Source of the DNA: HGM04593 sp045636125
GTDB taxonomy: Bacteria > Bacteroidota > Bacteroidia > Bacteroidales > Bacteroidaceae
Length of the DNA: 64,000 bases
Direction of reading: 5' to 3'
NCBI GenBank assembly: GCA_045636125.1
Contig: JAZTWX010000026.1
Location: forward strand, 65,070-129,069
The translations under genes and the position numbers were made by a program. Under the pieces are notes generated by a model. That model saw only the letters and a list, made by a program, of their open reading frames with translations, did not search any database and had not been told where the DNA came from. Positions within the stretch are counted from its first letter, which is position 1. Each line of letters begins with the position of its first letter. Positions 35,664-44,176 of the stretch are shown here, piece by piece.

Positions 35664-36334
35664 TCAATAATGGTGTTCGCTATCATCATATCATAAGGAG
35701 TGGTGAGCTTTATATTCTCACGGTTACCCTCGACACCTGCAACGTGCACTCCCATAGCCTCAACCACCGAAGCATCGTCGGTGAAGCCCTCTACAAAGCG
35801 CTGTTCGTAGGCTTTACGCAGCACCGAAAGCTTGAACACCTGCGGTGTCTGCACAAGGCGGTAACGGTCGCGGGGCACAACCTCGCTTGCTCCGTTGCAG
35901 CCAATAATGTGGCGCACACTGTCGTGGATGTCTATCATAGGGATTACAGCACCGCTTATCATAGCCTCGCGGTAAGCATCGTCGTAGAGACGCTGCGACA
36001 CAAAGGGACGCACGCCGTCGTGCACGCCCACAAGAGCCTCATCAATGTCGTCAACAAGAGCAAGACCGTTCTGCACCGAGTGGAAACGGGTGGTGCCGCC
36101 AGCGGTGAGCATAAGAGGTATCTGGAAAGAGTACTCCTTGCACAACGCCTTCCACATTTCAATGTGCTCGGCGGGGAGCACAAGGATTATCTGCAGCGAC
36201 GAGTCGAGCGCATAAAGGTGCTCGAGTGTGCGCATTACAATGGGACGGCCCGCAAGCAACTGGAATTGTTTGGGGGTTTCGCCGCCCATACGGGTGCCCT
36301 TTCCACCCGCTACAACTATTATATATCTTTTCAT
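35636..36334 (-). CDS. ispD: 2-C-methyl-D-erythritol 4-phosphate cytidylyltransferase
   Basis: The 232-residue enzyme performs the third step of the MEP pathway. The CTP-binding VAGGKGTRMG (residues 8-17) with PKQF and the VHDGVRPFV motif near 104 are typical. Its 3' end overlaps recG by 28 bases and its start meets the DJ-1 family stop at 36334, so the transcript is tightly packed. Confidence 0.95.
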   Translation of the reverse strand: MKRYIIVVAGGKGTRMGGETPKQFQLLAGRPIVMRTLEHLYALDSSLQIILVLPAEHIEMWKALCKEYSFQIPLMLTAGGTTRFHSVQNGLALVDDIDEALVGVHDGVRPFVSQRLYDDAYREAMISGAVIPMIDIHDSVRHIIGCNGASEVVPRDRYRLVQTPQVFKLSVLRKAYEQRFVEGFTDDASVVEAMGVHVAGVEGNRENIKLTTPYDMMIANTIIECWNSQQGI

Positions 36335-36885
36335 TATTTGCCGAATTGCATCTGCGCGCGCAAGGTGGCTACCGCCTCTTCGCCGCAGAAATATTTTACT
36401 ATTGAAAAACCGAAATCGAACGACACGCCGGGGCCGCAGGCTGTGATTATGTTACCGCACTCCTCCACCGCTGCAGCTGTGTAGGTTGCACCCTCGAGGT
36501 CGCCCTCGCAGCCGGGGTAACAGGTTGCCTTTTTGCCGCAGAGAAGTCCCGTGCGGCCAAGAACCATAGGTGCGGCACAAATTGCTGCCACAAGCTTGCC
36601 CTGTGCAGCAGCCTCTTTCAATATTGCGCGCAAAGGCTCGTGGGCCGAAAGGTTTTCGGTGCCAACTCCACCACCGGGGAGCACAAAAGCATCGCCCTGC
36701 GAAAAACAGGCATCCTCGAAAAGCGCATCGGCAACAACGGTTATACCGTGGGCGGCAACAACCTCTTTGCGGCCCATAATGGACACTGTTGTAACCTGCA
36801 ACCCAGCACGGCGCATTACATCAACCGGAGCAAGAGCCTCAACGGGCTCAAAGCCGTCGGCAAGAAAAAGGAATATCTTGTTCAT
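36334..36885 (-). CDS. DJ-1/PfpI-family protein
   Basis: The 183-residue protein has the DJ-1 active-site pair: Glu16 in GFEPVEA and the nucleophile Cys103 in AAICAAPM. It is closest by eye to the YajL/DJ-1 type (AxxVDVMRRAG helix near 20-27). Proposed roles in this family are glyoxalase-like or protein repair and chaperone activity, which remain debated. It lies between tonB (2 bases) and ispD (1-base overlap). Confidence 0.9.
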   Translation of the reverse strand: MNKIFLFLADGFEPVEALAPVDVMRRAGLQVTTVSIMGRKEVVAAHGITVVADALFEDACFSQGDAFVLPGGGVGTENLSAHEPLRAILKEAAAQGKLVAAICAAPMVLGRTGLLCGKKATCYPGCEGDLEGATYTAAAVEECGNIITACGPGVSFDFGFSIVKYFCGEEAVATLRAQMQFGK

Positions 36886-36887
36886 AA

Positions 36888-37721
36888 TTACTGCAATTTG
36901 AAATAATAGGTTATTGTTCCCATCTGGTTGTTCATTGTGGAAACCTTGTTGAAAACCGCCTTGCGTGCTGCCTCGATAGCTGCGCGACGCAATGCGCTGT
37001 TTGCTGTGTTTGTACGGGAATTTATCGTTGTTTGGATAACCTTTCCTTCGGGGTTCACGGTTATATTCACAACCACACGACCCTCCTCCTGCACATTGTA
37101 GTTCGGGCGGGGGAGCCCTGCCGCGCCCAATGTGCGGCCGTTAAGGTCGAAGTTGCCGTAGCCGCCGGTGCCTGTGACAACACCCGCGGTGCTGTTGCCT
37201 TGCAGCGAGCCTTCACTACCCTTGCCCTCCTTCGCCTCACCTTTTGCAGTCATTGTGCTGCCTTTGCCAAAGGCTCCCGCGATGCGGGCGTTGGCCACAC
37301 GGGCCATCTCTTCGGCCTCACGGCGCAAGCGTTCGGCCTCCTGGGCTTTAAGCTCGGCCTCAAGCTGTTGGGCGCTCTTCTTTGGCTTTTCCACCTTTTT
37401 CTTCTCGCTCTTTTTCTTTTCGGAAGAGGGAATAGCCACCGACGGCTCGTCGCTCTGTGTTATGAGCGGCTCCACCTTTGCCGTGGCAGGACGGGGCGGA
37501 ACAGTGGTAACAGGCGAGGGAACGGGAGCGACGGACACCTCGGTAAGCTGGTAGGCGTCACCCTTTGCAAAAGTTGTGTTTCCCATAACAACGGGAACAC
37601 CCCTCTCCTCCTGCGGCCTGGGCTTGTCTATCACAAGCAGCCACAGCAGCAGAAAGAGCAACAGATGCACCGTTGCCGTTGCCACAATTGCGTATTGCTG
37701 TTCTTTTGTTATAGGTTTCAT
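36888..37721 (-). CDS. tonB: TonB-like energy transducer
   Basis: The 277-residue protein has one N-terminal membrane anchor (about residues 15-33), a long periplasmic linker rich in Pro, Lys, Glu and Ala (about 75-150) and a C-terminal TonB/TolA-like domain (about 215-277) with GxVxxTTINSRT-type strands. It should carry proton-motive energy from ExbB-ExbD to outer-membrane receptors. The start shares one base with the exbD stop. A Gly/Ser-rich stretch near 155-190 precedes the final domain. A TolA-like role is the alternative. Confidence 0.88.
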   Translation of the reverse strand: MKPITKEQQYAIVATATVHLLLFLLLWLLVIDKPRPQEERGVPVVMGNTTFAKGDAYQLTEVSVAPVPSPVTTVPPRPATAKVEPLITQSDEPSVAIPSSEKKKSEKKKVEKPKKSAQQLEAELKAQEAERLRREAEEMARVANARIAGAFGKGSTMTAKGEAKEGKGSEGSLQGNSTAGVVTGTGGYGNFDLNGRTLGAAGLPRPNYNVQEEGRVVVNITVNPEGKVIQTTINSRTNTANSALRRAAIEAARKAVFNKVSTMNNQMGTITYYFKLQ

Positions 37722-38146
37722 TATTTCTTGTCGGGACGGCGCGTTGCAAGCACCATCTTAAACTGGTTCTCGTTGGCAATATTCAATACTCTCACAATCT
37801 CCCTGTAAGGGATGCTCTCGTCGGCATAGAGCGCAACATACATTTCGGGCTGTTTTGAGGCACAGTCGAGCAGAAAAGCTGTAATGTCCTCGGGAGCAAT
37901 GGGCATTTCGTCGTCGTTGCCAAAGGCCGAATAGTAGTTGAGGTCCTTGTCGATGATTATGCGCGCAAGAGGCTTTGCCGATGTCTGCTGGCTACCCTGC
38001 GGCAGGAGCACCTTAATGGCATTGGGAGTTACCATTGTGGAGGTTATCATAAAGAAAATCAACAATAGGAATATAATGTCGGTCATAGACGACATTGAAA
38101 ACATATCTATTGTCTTTGTCTTTCTTTTAATCATTGTTACAGGCAA
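37721..38146 (-). CDS. exbD: ExbD/TolR-family biopolymer transport protein
   Basis: The 141-residue protein has a single N-terminal membrane helix with the key Asp in SSMTDIIFLLLIFFM (about residues 19-33) and a periplasmic domain. With ExbB it forms a proton channel that powers TonB. It lies 9 bases after exbB and is followed at once by the tonB-like gene. Confidence 0.93.
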   Translation of the reverse strand: MPVTMIKRKTKTIDMFSMSSMTDIIFLLLIFFMITSTMVTPNAIKVLLPQGSQQTSAKPLARIIIDKDLNYYSAFGNDDEMPIAPEDITAFLLDCASKQPEMYVALYADESIPYREIVRVLNIANENQFKMVLATRRPDKK

Positions 38147-38155
38147 AAAAGAGGG

Positions 38156-38863
38156 TTAGTTTTTCTCTTTGAGTTCACTCACAATTTCCATAAAGGCTAT
38201 AATGTCGCCCTCAATGTCGTTCTGCACACGGTCTACAAGAGCTACAAGATAGTTGTAGGCGAAAATGGAGATAATTCCCACAATGAGACCACCCACGGTG
38301 GTTATCATAGCCTCGTAGATTCCGCTCGAAAGGAGCGAGACATCGATATTGTTGCCGGCATTAGACATCTCCCAGAAAGCCTGCACCATACCTGTTACTG
38401 TTCCCAAGAAACCAATCATTGGAGCAACGGCTGCAATTGTAGAGAGAATGGGAAGGCCCTTTTCGAGCTTTGCAATTTCGAGACCTGCGCTATTGTCGAG
38501 CGCGCCACGGATTGATGTGAGCGAGAGGCCGTAAGCCTTAATTCCCTTTTCGAGCACGCGAGAGAGAATGGTTTCCTGGTTTTTGCAATAGTTTGCTGCC
38601 GATTTTATATCGCCATCCTTGAGGTTGTCGTGCAAGCGGTCGAGCAGATAGGCATTTTTGTTCTTTGCCTTGCGCAGGGTTGCAAAGCGCTCGAAGAATA
38701 TATAGATACCCAGGATGGAAAGGAGCGCAAGCACCACCATTATCCAACCGCCCTTTACTGCAAGTTCCCACACGTTTATACTCTCTTGAACCGGTTCTGT
38801 CAATGCCATAATGGAGTCCTGTGCCATTACGGCTGTTTCGGTTACTGCTGCAAATAGATTCAT
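38156..38863 (-). CDS. exbB: ExbB/TolQ/MotA-family proton channel protein
   Basis: The 235-residue protein has three membrane helices, at about 36-53, 130-155 and 178-205, and the conserved LSTIAAVAPMIGFLGTV segment near 135-151 that lines the channel. With ExbD and the TonB-like protein it forms an energy-transduction complex. pdxJ ends 17 bases before its start, matching an order frequent in Bacteroidota. Confidence 0.93.
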   Translation of the reverse strand: MNLFAAVTETAVMAQDSIMALTEPVQESINVWELAVKGGWIMVVLALLSILGIYIFFERFATLRKAKNKNAYLLDRLHDNLKDGDIKSAANYCKNQETILSRVLEKGIKAYGLSLTSIRGALDNSAGLEIAKLEKGLPILSTIAAVAPMIGFLGTVTGMVQAFWEMSNAGNNIDVSLLSSGIYEAMITTVGGLIVGIISIFAYNYLVALVDRVQNDIEGDIIAFMEIVSELKEKN

Positions 38864-38880
38864 AGTATTTAAGATGTTTT

Positions 38881-39600
38881 TTATTTAATCAAACAATTCT
38901 GATACGCTTCGATAGTCTTTTCAAGGCCAAGATAGAGGGCATCGCACACAAGCGCGTGACCTATCGACACCTCGTCTACCCAGGGGATAATGTCGGTGAA
39001 ATACTTGAGGTTCTCGAGGCTCAGGTCGTGACCTGCGTTAAGGCCTATGCCAAGCTGTTTTACACGGGTAGCTGTCTCAAGGAAAGGAGCGATGGCCTTT
39101 TCGGGATTCTTGGCATACTCGTGGGCATAAGGGCCGGTGTAGAGCTCCACACGGTCGGCACCCGCCTTTGCGGCGAATTCGGCCATACGGGGCTGTGCGT
39201 CTATGAAGATTGAGCTTCTGATGCCCGCACCGCGAAGATCGTTGAGAATATCGCGCAGGAATTCCTGCTCCTTCTCGGTATCCCAGCCGCTGTTCGATGT
39301 TATCTGGTCGGGTTTGTCGGGAACAAGGGTAACCTGCGAGGGGCGCACGCGCAGCACAAGGTCCATAAACTCCTTCGAGGGATAACCCTCGATGTTGAAC
39401 TCGGTGCGCAGGATAGCCTGCAGAGCAGGAACATCGGCGCGGCGTATGTGGCGCTCGTCGGGACGGGGGTGAACGGTAATACCATCGGCTCCAAAGGCTT
39501 CGCAATCCTTTGCAACCTTCAGGATATCGGGATTATTCCCGCCGCGAGCATTTCTTATGGTCGCTATTTTGTTTATATTTACGCTTAATTTCGTCTTCAT
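38881..39600 (-). CDS. pdxJ: pyridoxine 5'-phosphate synthase
   Basis: The 239-residue barrel enzyme closes the pyridoxine ring from aminoacetone phosphate and deoxyxylulose phosphate. The LSVNINKIATIRNARGG start and the HPRPDERHIR segment near 41-50 are typical. It is divergent from nadK over 159 bases and heads the pdxJ-exbB-exbD-tonB-DJ-1-ispD-recG run. Confidence 0.96.
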   Translation of the reverse strand: MKTKLSVNINKIATIRNARGGNNPDILKVAKDCEAFGADGITVHPRPDERHIRRADVPALQAILRTEFNIEGYPSKEFMDLVLRVRPSQVTLVPDKPDQITSNSGWDTEKEQEFLRDILNDLRGAGIRSSIFIDAQPRMAEFAAKAGADRVELYTGPYAHEYAKNPEKAIAPFLETATRVKQLGIGLNAGHDLSLENLKYFTDIIPWVDEVSIGHALVCDALYLGLEKTIEAYQNCLIK

Positions 39601-39702
39601 AAGTTGTTTACTTTCTGGCGCTATTTGCGCAGTTTATTATTAAAATTCAATTATTAAGAGCAAAATTACTATAAATAATAAAATTAAAATAATATTTTAT
39701 CG

Positions 39703-39710
39703 TAATTTTG
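39703..39710 (+). promoter_or_regulatory. putative -7 element for nadK
   Basis: TAATTTTG matches the -7 consensus exactly, 49 bases before the nadK ATG, in a very A+T-rich divergent region. No -33 TTTG was found at normal spacing. A mirror -7 for pdxJ (TAATTTTG on the reverse strand) is at 39661-39668. Confidence 0.4.
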
Positions 39711-39759
39711 CACTTACTAACATTACTTTGTAATTGCAGCGCAAAAAAATAGTATAAAT

Positions 39760-40632
39760 ATGAAGCTTGCGATATTCGGTAACATACACCAGACAGAAAA
39801 ATCGGAGAGCATAGACAAGCTGTTCGAAGAGGTTAAAAGACACGGCGACAGCTGCGCCATAGACCGCCCTTTCTTCGACTTTTTGCTCGCCACACGCGGC
39901 ATTGCGCTCGACGAGGCTGAAATAATTGACAATGACGACTTTACAGCCGACATTGCCATAAGCTTCGGTGGCGACGGAACGCTGCTGCGCACAGCCTCGC
40001 GCATAGGCAGAAAAAGAATACCCATCCTGGGCATAAACGCCGGGCGACTGGGATTCCTTACATCTACATCGAACCACGACATTGAGCACATTATGCAGCG
40101 CCTGCACGCCGGTGAATATTGCGTGGAGGAGCGCAGCCTCATAGAAGCAAAGGCCACAAACGGCGAGATTAAGAGCTACCCCGTGGCACTGAACGAGATT
40201 GCCGTGATGAAACACGCATCGTCGTCGATGATGGCAATTGAGGCCACCCTCAACGGGAAAGAGAAGATAACCTACCAGGCCGACGGACTTATTGTTGCTG
40301 CACCGTCGGGTTCCACAGGATATTCATTGAGCGTAGGCGGCCCCATAATTGCCCCCGATGCCGATGTGATTGTGCTCACGCCCATTGCTCCGCACAGCCT
40401 CAGCGCACGTCCCCTTGTGTTGAGCGACAACACAACAATTGAGATAAAGGTAAACAGCCGCAGCCACAACTATCTGATAGCCATTGACGGCCGCAACGAA
40501 AGCTGTGACGAGGGCACCATTATCACGGTGAAAAAAGCCGACTACAAACAACTCATTGTGCGCCGCCGCGAACACTCGTTCATCCTCAACCTGCGCGAGA
40601 AACTTATGTGGGGGGCCGACCAAAGGGAATAG
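39760..40632 (+). CDS. nadK: NAD kinase
   Basis: The 290-residue enzyme makes NADP from NAD. The GGDGT motif (residues 69-73), GRLGFL and the SGSTGYSLSVGGP segment are intact. A second NAD-related gene, nadD, is in the window at 20520. The next gene downstream belongs to an accessory patch and has its own upstream region. Confidence 0.95.
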   Translation: MKLAIFGNIHQTEKSESIDKLFEEVKRHGDSCAIDRPFFDFLLATRGIALDEAEIIDNDDFTADIAISFGGDGTLLRTASRIGRKRIPILGINAGRLGFLTSTSNHDIEHIMQRLHAGEYCVEERSLIEAKATNGEIKSYPVALNEIAVMKHASSSMMAIEATLNGKEKITYQADGLIVAAPSGSTGYSLSVGGPIIAPDADVIVLTPIAPHSLSARPLVLSDNTTIEIKVNSRSHNYLIAIDGRNESCDEGTIITVKKADYKQLIVRRREHSFILNLREKLMWGADQRE

Positions 40633-40682
40633 CCTGCTTGCAAAGGACATCTTCTTTGTGGAATTTAGCATTTACGGTAATT

Positions 40683-41378
40683 ATGAAACGACTGATTTTT
40701 GCCACGCTGCTACTCATTGCTTTTTTTACAACTGCAAAGGCACAATACTTTCCTGTTGATACAGCAAGACTGAACAAAGCATACAGAACTTTGAAGAAAG
40801 GAGAACGCACCGCCCAAACGGAGCAAGAATTTCTGGAAGCCTTTCCTACAACGTGGTTGGAATGGACAATGACCTATTGTTATGTTTGGGACGATAATTA
40901 CGATATATCAATGAGCCAAATGTGTTGCGAACACATTGAACAACTACTTGGGCTCTCGCATATAAACGACACAATTCTTTGCAAAAAAATAATAAATCTT
41001 GCTGTGGGAATGAAAAACACCGGGGAATGCAGCGGAATGTTTCAGGAGTATCTGGTTAATTACATATTCAGCAATGAAGATTTAGTATTAAGCTATTTGT
41101 CAAAATTAAAAAAAGGGCATCAGATGGAGTTCTGGCAATTTTGCTGGTCAACGGTAACGGAGTGTAACAGAGAAGAGCATTTTAGCGAGCTATACAATCG
41201 CAACAAAAATAAATACCCAAAAGAAATGGAAATTTCCCGTGTAGCTTTTCAGTATTTCTACAACGGAATAAATTACCCCACACTGCTACCACACAAGAAT
41301 GAAGAATATCAGCGTAAATCGGGTTACAACAATTACAAAAAGAATTTCAACGGTTACATACATTACGGCGGGGAGTAA
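40683..41378 (+). CDS. exported protein of unknown family, paralogue B
   Basis: I do not recognise a named domain. The 231-residue protein has a signal peptide (1-20, ending AKAQ) and is a paralogue of the protein at 7942: shared blocks are YxPVDT after the signal, EAFPxxW near 53, HINDTILC near 94, KKGHQMEFWQF near 148 and an AFQYF segment near 195. The C-terminus has an extra Tyr/Asn-rich tail of about 30 residues. The ATG at 40683 is chosen for its signal peptide; an in-frame ATG at 40608 lies inside nadK. The gene is A+T-rich relative to nadK and is followed by a start-less lipoprotein remnant and a palindrome, as though it were an insertion. Confidence 0.85.
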   Translation: MKRLIFATLLLIAFFTTAKAQYFPVDTARLNKAYRTLKKGERTAQTEQEFLEAFPTTWLEWTMTYCYVWDDNYDISMSQMCCEHIEQLLGLSHINDTILCKKIINLAVGMKNTGECSGMFQEYLVNYIFSNEDLVLSYLSKLKKGHQMEFWQFCWSTVTECNREEHFSELYNRNKNKYPKEMEISRVAFQYFYNGINYPTLLPHKNEEYQRKSGYNNYKKNFNGYIHYGGE

Positions 41379-41410
41379 ATGAAATAGCTGCAGGCATATA
41401 AATATTATAA

Positions 41411-41644
41411 ATTATTTTTTCTTTCAAAACCATATTATCTGTTGCCATTGTCCTGATTATGCTCTCTTGCAACAATAACAGCAAATCAGAAACAGGGCAA
41501 GCATTGTTAAATGAAGATGTAACATTATACGGCACCGAATTTTTAAGAGGAAAGGTGTCAGCCGACGTTTACGACGAAAAGGAAGGCTGCGACTCCTTGG
41601 CTTTCATATATTCAAAAAACGGAGATATAGACAAAGTGAAGTGA
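41411..41644 (+). pseudogene. start-less lipoprotein remnant
   Basis: From 41426 the frame encodes a plausible lipoprotein signal (Lys-Thr, hydrophobic stretch, then IMLSC with the Cys codon at 41468-41470), but no ATG, GTG or TTG lies between the upstream stop (41408-41410) and this stretch. The first ATG, at 41459, is inside the signal and would leave only three residues before the Cys. The frame ends at 41642-41644 inside the palindrome. I read it as a decayed lipoprotein gene of about 75 codons, possibly using an unusual start. No family is recognised. Confidence 0.5.
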
Positions 41645-41684
41645 ACCCCAAAGTTTGGACAAAAAACTTTGGGGTTCACTTCAC
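41636..41684. repeat. 21-bp perfect inverted repeat with 7-base loop
   Basis: The arms at 41636-41656 and 41664-41684 pair perfectly. The inner 19 bases (41642-41660) resemble the transposon-end-like motif at 8660-8678 (15 of 19 matches). It separates the lipoprotein remnant from the converging permease gene and could also act as a transcription barrier, though it lacks a T run directly after the stem. Confidence 0.9.
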
Positions 41685-41709
41685 ACACGCGTGCTCCTCA
41701 ATTTTTATA

Positions 41710-44112
41710 TTATTCCGCATACAGCGAATTTATGGAGTTATCATTTGCTACACCATAGGCACGAACCAGCACTATAACCGAGGTTACTGCCGCTACAGCC
41801 ATCAGTGCAAAAATAAATATCCACGGCGTTATGGGAACCGGGTAGGCAAACCCTTGCAACCAGCCCGAAACTATTATATACCCCACCGGCAAAGCCACTG
41901 CAAAACTTGCAAGTACAATCTTCACATATTGCCATACAAACATAAGCAGAATATCATTTACCGATGCACCATGCACCTTGCGCAAGGCAATCTCGCGGCG
42001 GCGATACTGCGTTTCAAAGAACACCAACCCGAACACACCCATCAATGACAAAACAATGGATATCAACGAGAAGATGCCCACAACAAAGGCAAAGCCCTCC
42101 TCACTCTGATAAGCAGTGGCTATCTGATGTGATAATGCCTCAAATTCGAGCCTCTTGATTGCTTCGTCTTCCACGCTCTTCCCTGTCAATTGCGCAAAGC
42201 ACTCTCTTACATACGCATAGAACTCTTCGACAGGAACACCCGGAGCAGCCTTTATATACGGGCAATAAGATGCCGGTTGCTTGGTACCCATCACTATAAA
42301 TGCAAACGGAACGGTATTCATACTCAAGGGCCTGAAGTTAAAGTCCGTGCAAAAGCCCACAATGGGAGCATCGCCATTCCAAGCACCTACAACATCACCC
42401 ACCTTAAGGTTATAGGCATCGCGCGCCTTTTCATTAAAGATATAAGCGCCACCGCCGTATTCGTCTTCCAAAACAAAATCGCGCCCCTCCACAATTTCAA
42501 TTCCAAGCATTCTTAAAAACGAGTATGAAACCGGCATAACCTGAAACGATATACGCTCATCCTCGCCACGCCCCTTGACGTGGCGGCCCCACCCCATACG
42601 GTAATCGCGAATCATATATCCGTCACGGGCAAAAGCAACATCTTCCACTAATAACGACTGTTTAAGAATACTTTCGAACTCAAGGTGCTTGGTATTGATA
42701 TAAACCACGTGCACATTCTCCTTGTCGAAGCCCATATCGTAATTAACCATATAATTGGTCTGATGCTTAATGAACATAGTAACTATTATAAGCACCAATG
42801 TGATAAAAAACTGCACAGATAGCAGCGCATAGCGCAGGCGACGGCCTGCCACCGTGTTACCGAACGACTTTTTAACCGCGAAGGCTGCCGACACCGATGT
42901 TAGGTAGTATATGGGATATATGCTTGTAATAACAGCCATCAACAGAGCCAATATCACAAATTTAAGCACGGTAGGAAGGTTTTCGCTCAAATATATGGGC
43001 CTGCGCATAATTTCGTCATAATTTATTTCGGGAGCCACAAACACTATTATCAATGCAGCAAGCAGCAAGGCAATGGTAACAATACCCAACGACTCGAACA
43101 GCAGCCTCAAACGCAACAACCACAATGGTGCCCCGAACACCTTTTCCACATTCATACGCCTCACGCGCCCCGGCAGCATAGCCATAAAGAAATTGAAATA
43201 GTTCACAAAAGCAATGAGCAGTATTGCCGCAACTATAATAAGTTGGGTATATGACAAATTCTTGTCTATAACAAGGCCCAAAGAGTTTGTATCGGTATCG
43301 AAGGCTGCCTCACTTAGCGGGCACAATTCTATTGGCACCTCCTTTTTAAGGGAGTCGAGCGAAATTTCCATACCCTCCTGCTGCATAAGGCTGTTGTAGC
43401 AGTTCTCTATGAAGGCCTCCTTCAGTTTCTTGTCTTTAAGCCTGTAGAAATAGTTGTAATTGCCGTTTACATTGTCGTTTATGAGTTTCTGTGTAGGAGG
43501 GTCGGCTATATAGGAGTGCAAGCCTGTGAACCAGCAGTTGTCGGGGAAATCCTCGAAAATGGCACAAACGGTGAGCGAGCGGCGCTGGTAGACATCGTAA
43601 ATGACATCGCCCACCCAAAAGCCGTGGGCACGTGCAAAGGACTCGCACAATATTATGTTATTCTGTATTTCAAGGTCATCTACATTGCCATCTATAATAT
43701 TGAAACCCATAACCTTGGGCATAGCGGCATACCCCCAGTTCTCCTGTATTGTTATAGTATCCTCGCGCTCCCCCACCGGCACCCTTATGGGCAGCGGGCT
43801 GGTTCCGATATACCTTTCCATTTTGCCAAAGCCCTCAAGAATATCCTCATTGGCAGAAGCAAAGCGGTGTGCCAAGTTAGCCGTAACAAACGCAGTTCTC
43901 TCAAAAGGAGCCTCAGGCCCTGCGGTGGGATATTTGCCAAACTGCAAGCGGAAGGTACTGTCGGCATCGCGCAGGGTGCTGTTATACGTAAGTTCATTGC
44001 CTCCCCACAGAAACAGCACGTATGCCGATGCAAACGCCACGCTCATTCCCAAGATATTCAGCAGCGAGGATACCTTATAGCGTTTAAGATTGGATATAAA
44101 ATTCTTTATCAT
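41710..44112 (-). CDS. ABC transporter permease, MacB/FtsX type
   Basis: The 800-residue protein contains two FtsX-like permease domains, each with a large periplasmic region followed by membrane helices, the architecture common for Bacteroidota MacB-like permeases. Membrane segments are seen near residues 20-40, around 265-390 and in the last 130 residues; an RREIALRKVHGAS segment near the C-terminus is a family hallmark. The ATG at 44112 is chosen because the protein then begins MIKNFISNLKRY, typical of the family; the longer frame to 44166 translates an intergenic repeat. It is the last gene of the TolC-MFP-ATPase-permease operon. Confidence 0.9.
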   Translation of the reverse strand: MIKNFISNLKRYKVSSLLNILGMSVAFASAYVLFLWGGNELTYNSTLRDADSTFRLQFGKYPTAGPEAPFERTAFVTANLAHRFASANEDILEGFGKMERYIGTSPLPIRVPVGEREDTITIQENWGYAAMPKVMGFNIIDGNVDDLEIQNNIILCESFARAHGFWVGDVIYDVYQRRSLTVCAIFEDFPDNCWFTGLHSYIADPPTQKLINDNVNGNYNYFYRLKDKKLKEAFIENCYNSLMQQEGMEISLDSLKKEVPIELCPLSEAAFDTDTNSLGLVIDKNLSYTQLIIVAAILLIAFVNYFNFFMAMLPGRVRRMNVEKVFGAPLWLLRLRLLFESLGIVTIALLLAALIIVFVAPEINYDEIMRRPIYLSENLPTVLKFVILALLMAVITSIYPIYYLTSVSAAFAVKKSFGNTVAGRRLRYALLSVQFFITLVLIIVTMFIKHQTNYMVNYDMGFDKENVHVVYINTKHLEFESILKQSLLVEDVAFARDGYMIRDYRMGWGRHVKGRGEDERISFQVMPVSYSFLRMLGIEIVEGRDFVLEDEYGGGAYIFNEKARDAYNLKVGDVVGAWNGDAPIVGFCTDFNFRPLSMNTVPFAFIVMGTKQPASYCPYIKAAPGVPVEEFYAYVRECFAQLTGKSVEDEAIKRLEFEALSHQIATAYQSEEGFAFVVGIFSLISIVLSLMGVFGLVFFETQYRRREIALRKVHGASVNDILLMFVWQYVKIVLASFAVALPVGYIIVSGWLQGFAYPVPITPWIFIFALMAVAAVTSVIVLVRAYGVANDNSINSLYAE

Positions 44113-44127
44113 AATCAAGTTCCATAA

Positions 44128-44170
44128 TTTATTGAGATACTTCACTTCGTTCGGTATGACACTCATTATA
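44128..44170. repeat. imperfect intergenic repeat, copy 1
   Basis: This stretch resembles 44909-44949, with the shared core AGATA-x-TCACTT-TCGT-x-x-TATGACA. The two copies flank the ATPase gene. Similar short repeats are frequent between genes in Bacteroidota genomes. Confidence 0.55.
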
Positions 44171-44176
44171 TCTCAC

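Noticed and set aside
41642..41684. Complete insertion sequence at the palindrome
   Set aside because: There is no transposase frame and only a few bases between the arms, so at most this is a scar or minimal element.
44113..44166. N-terminal extension of the ABC permease frame
   Set aside because: It translates an intergenic repeat; the family's typical N-terminus begins at 44112.
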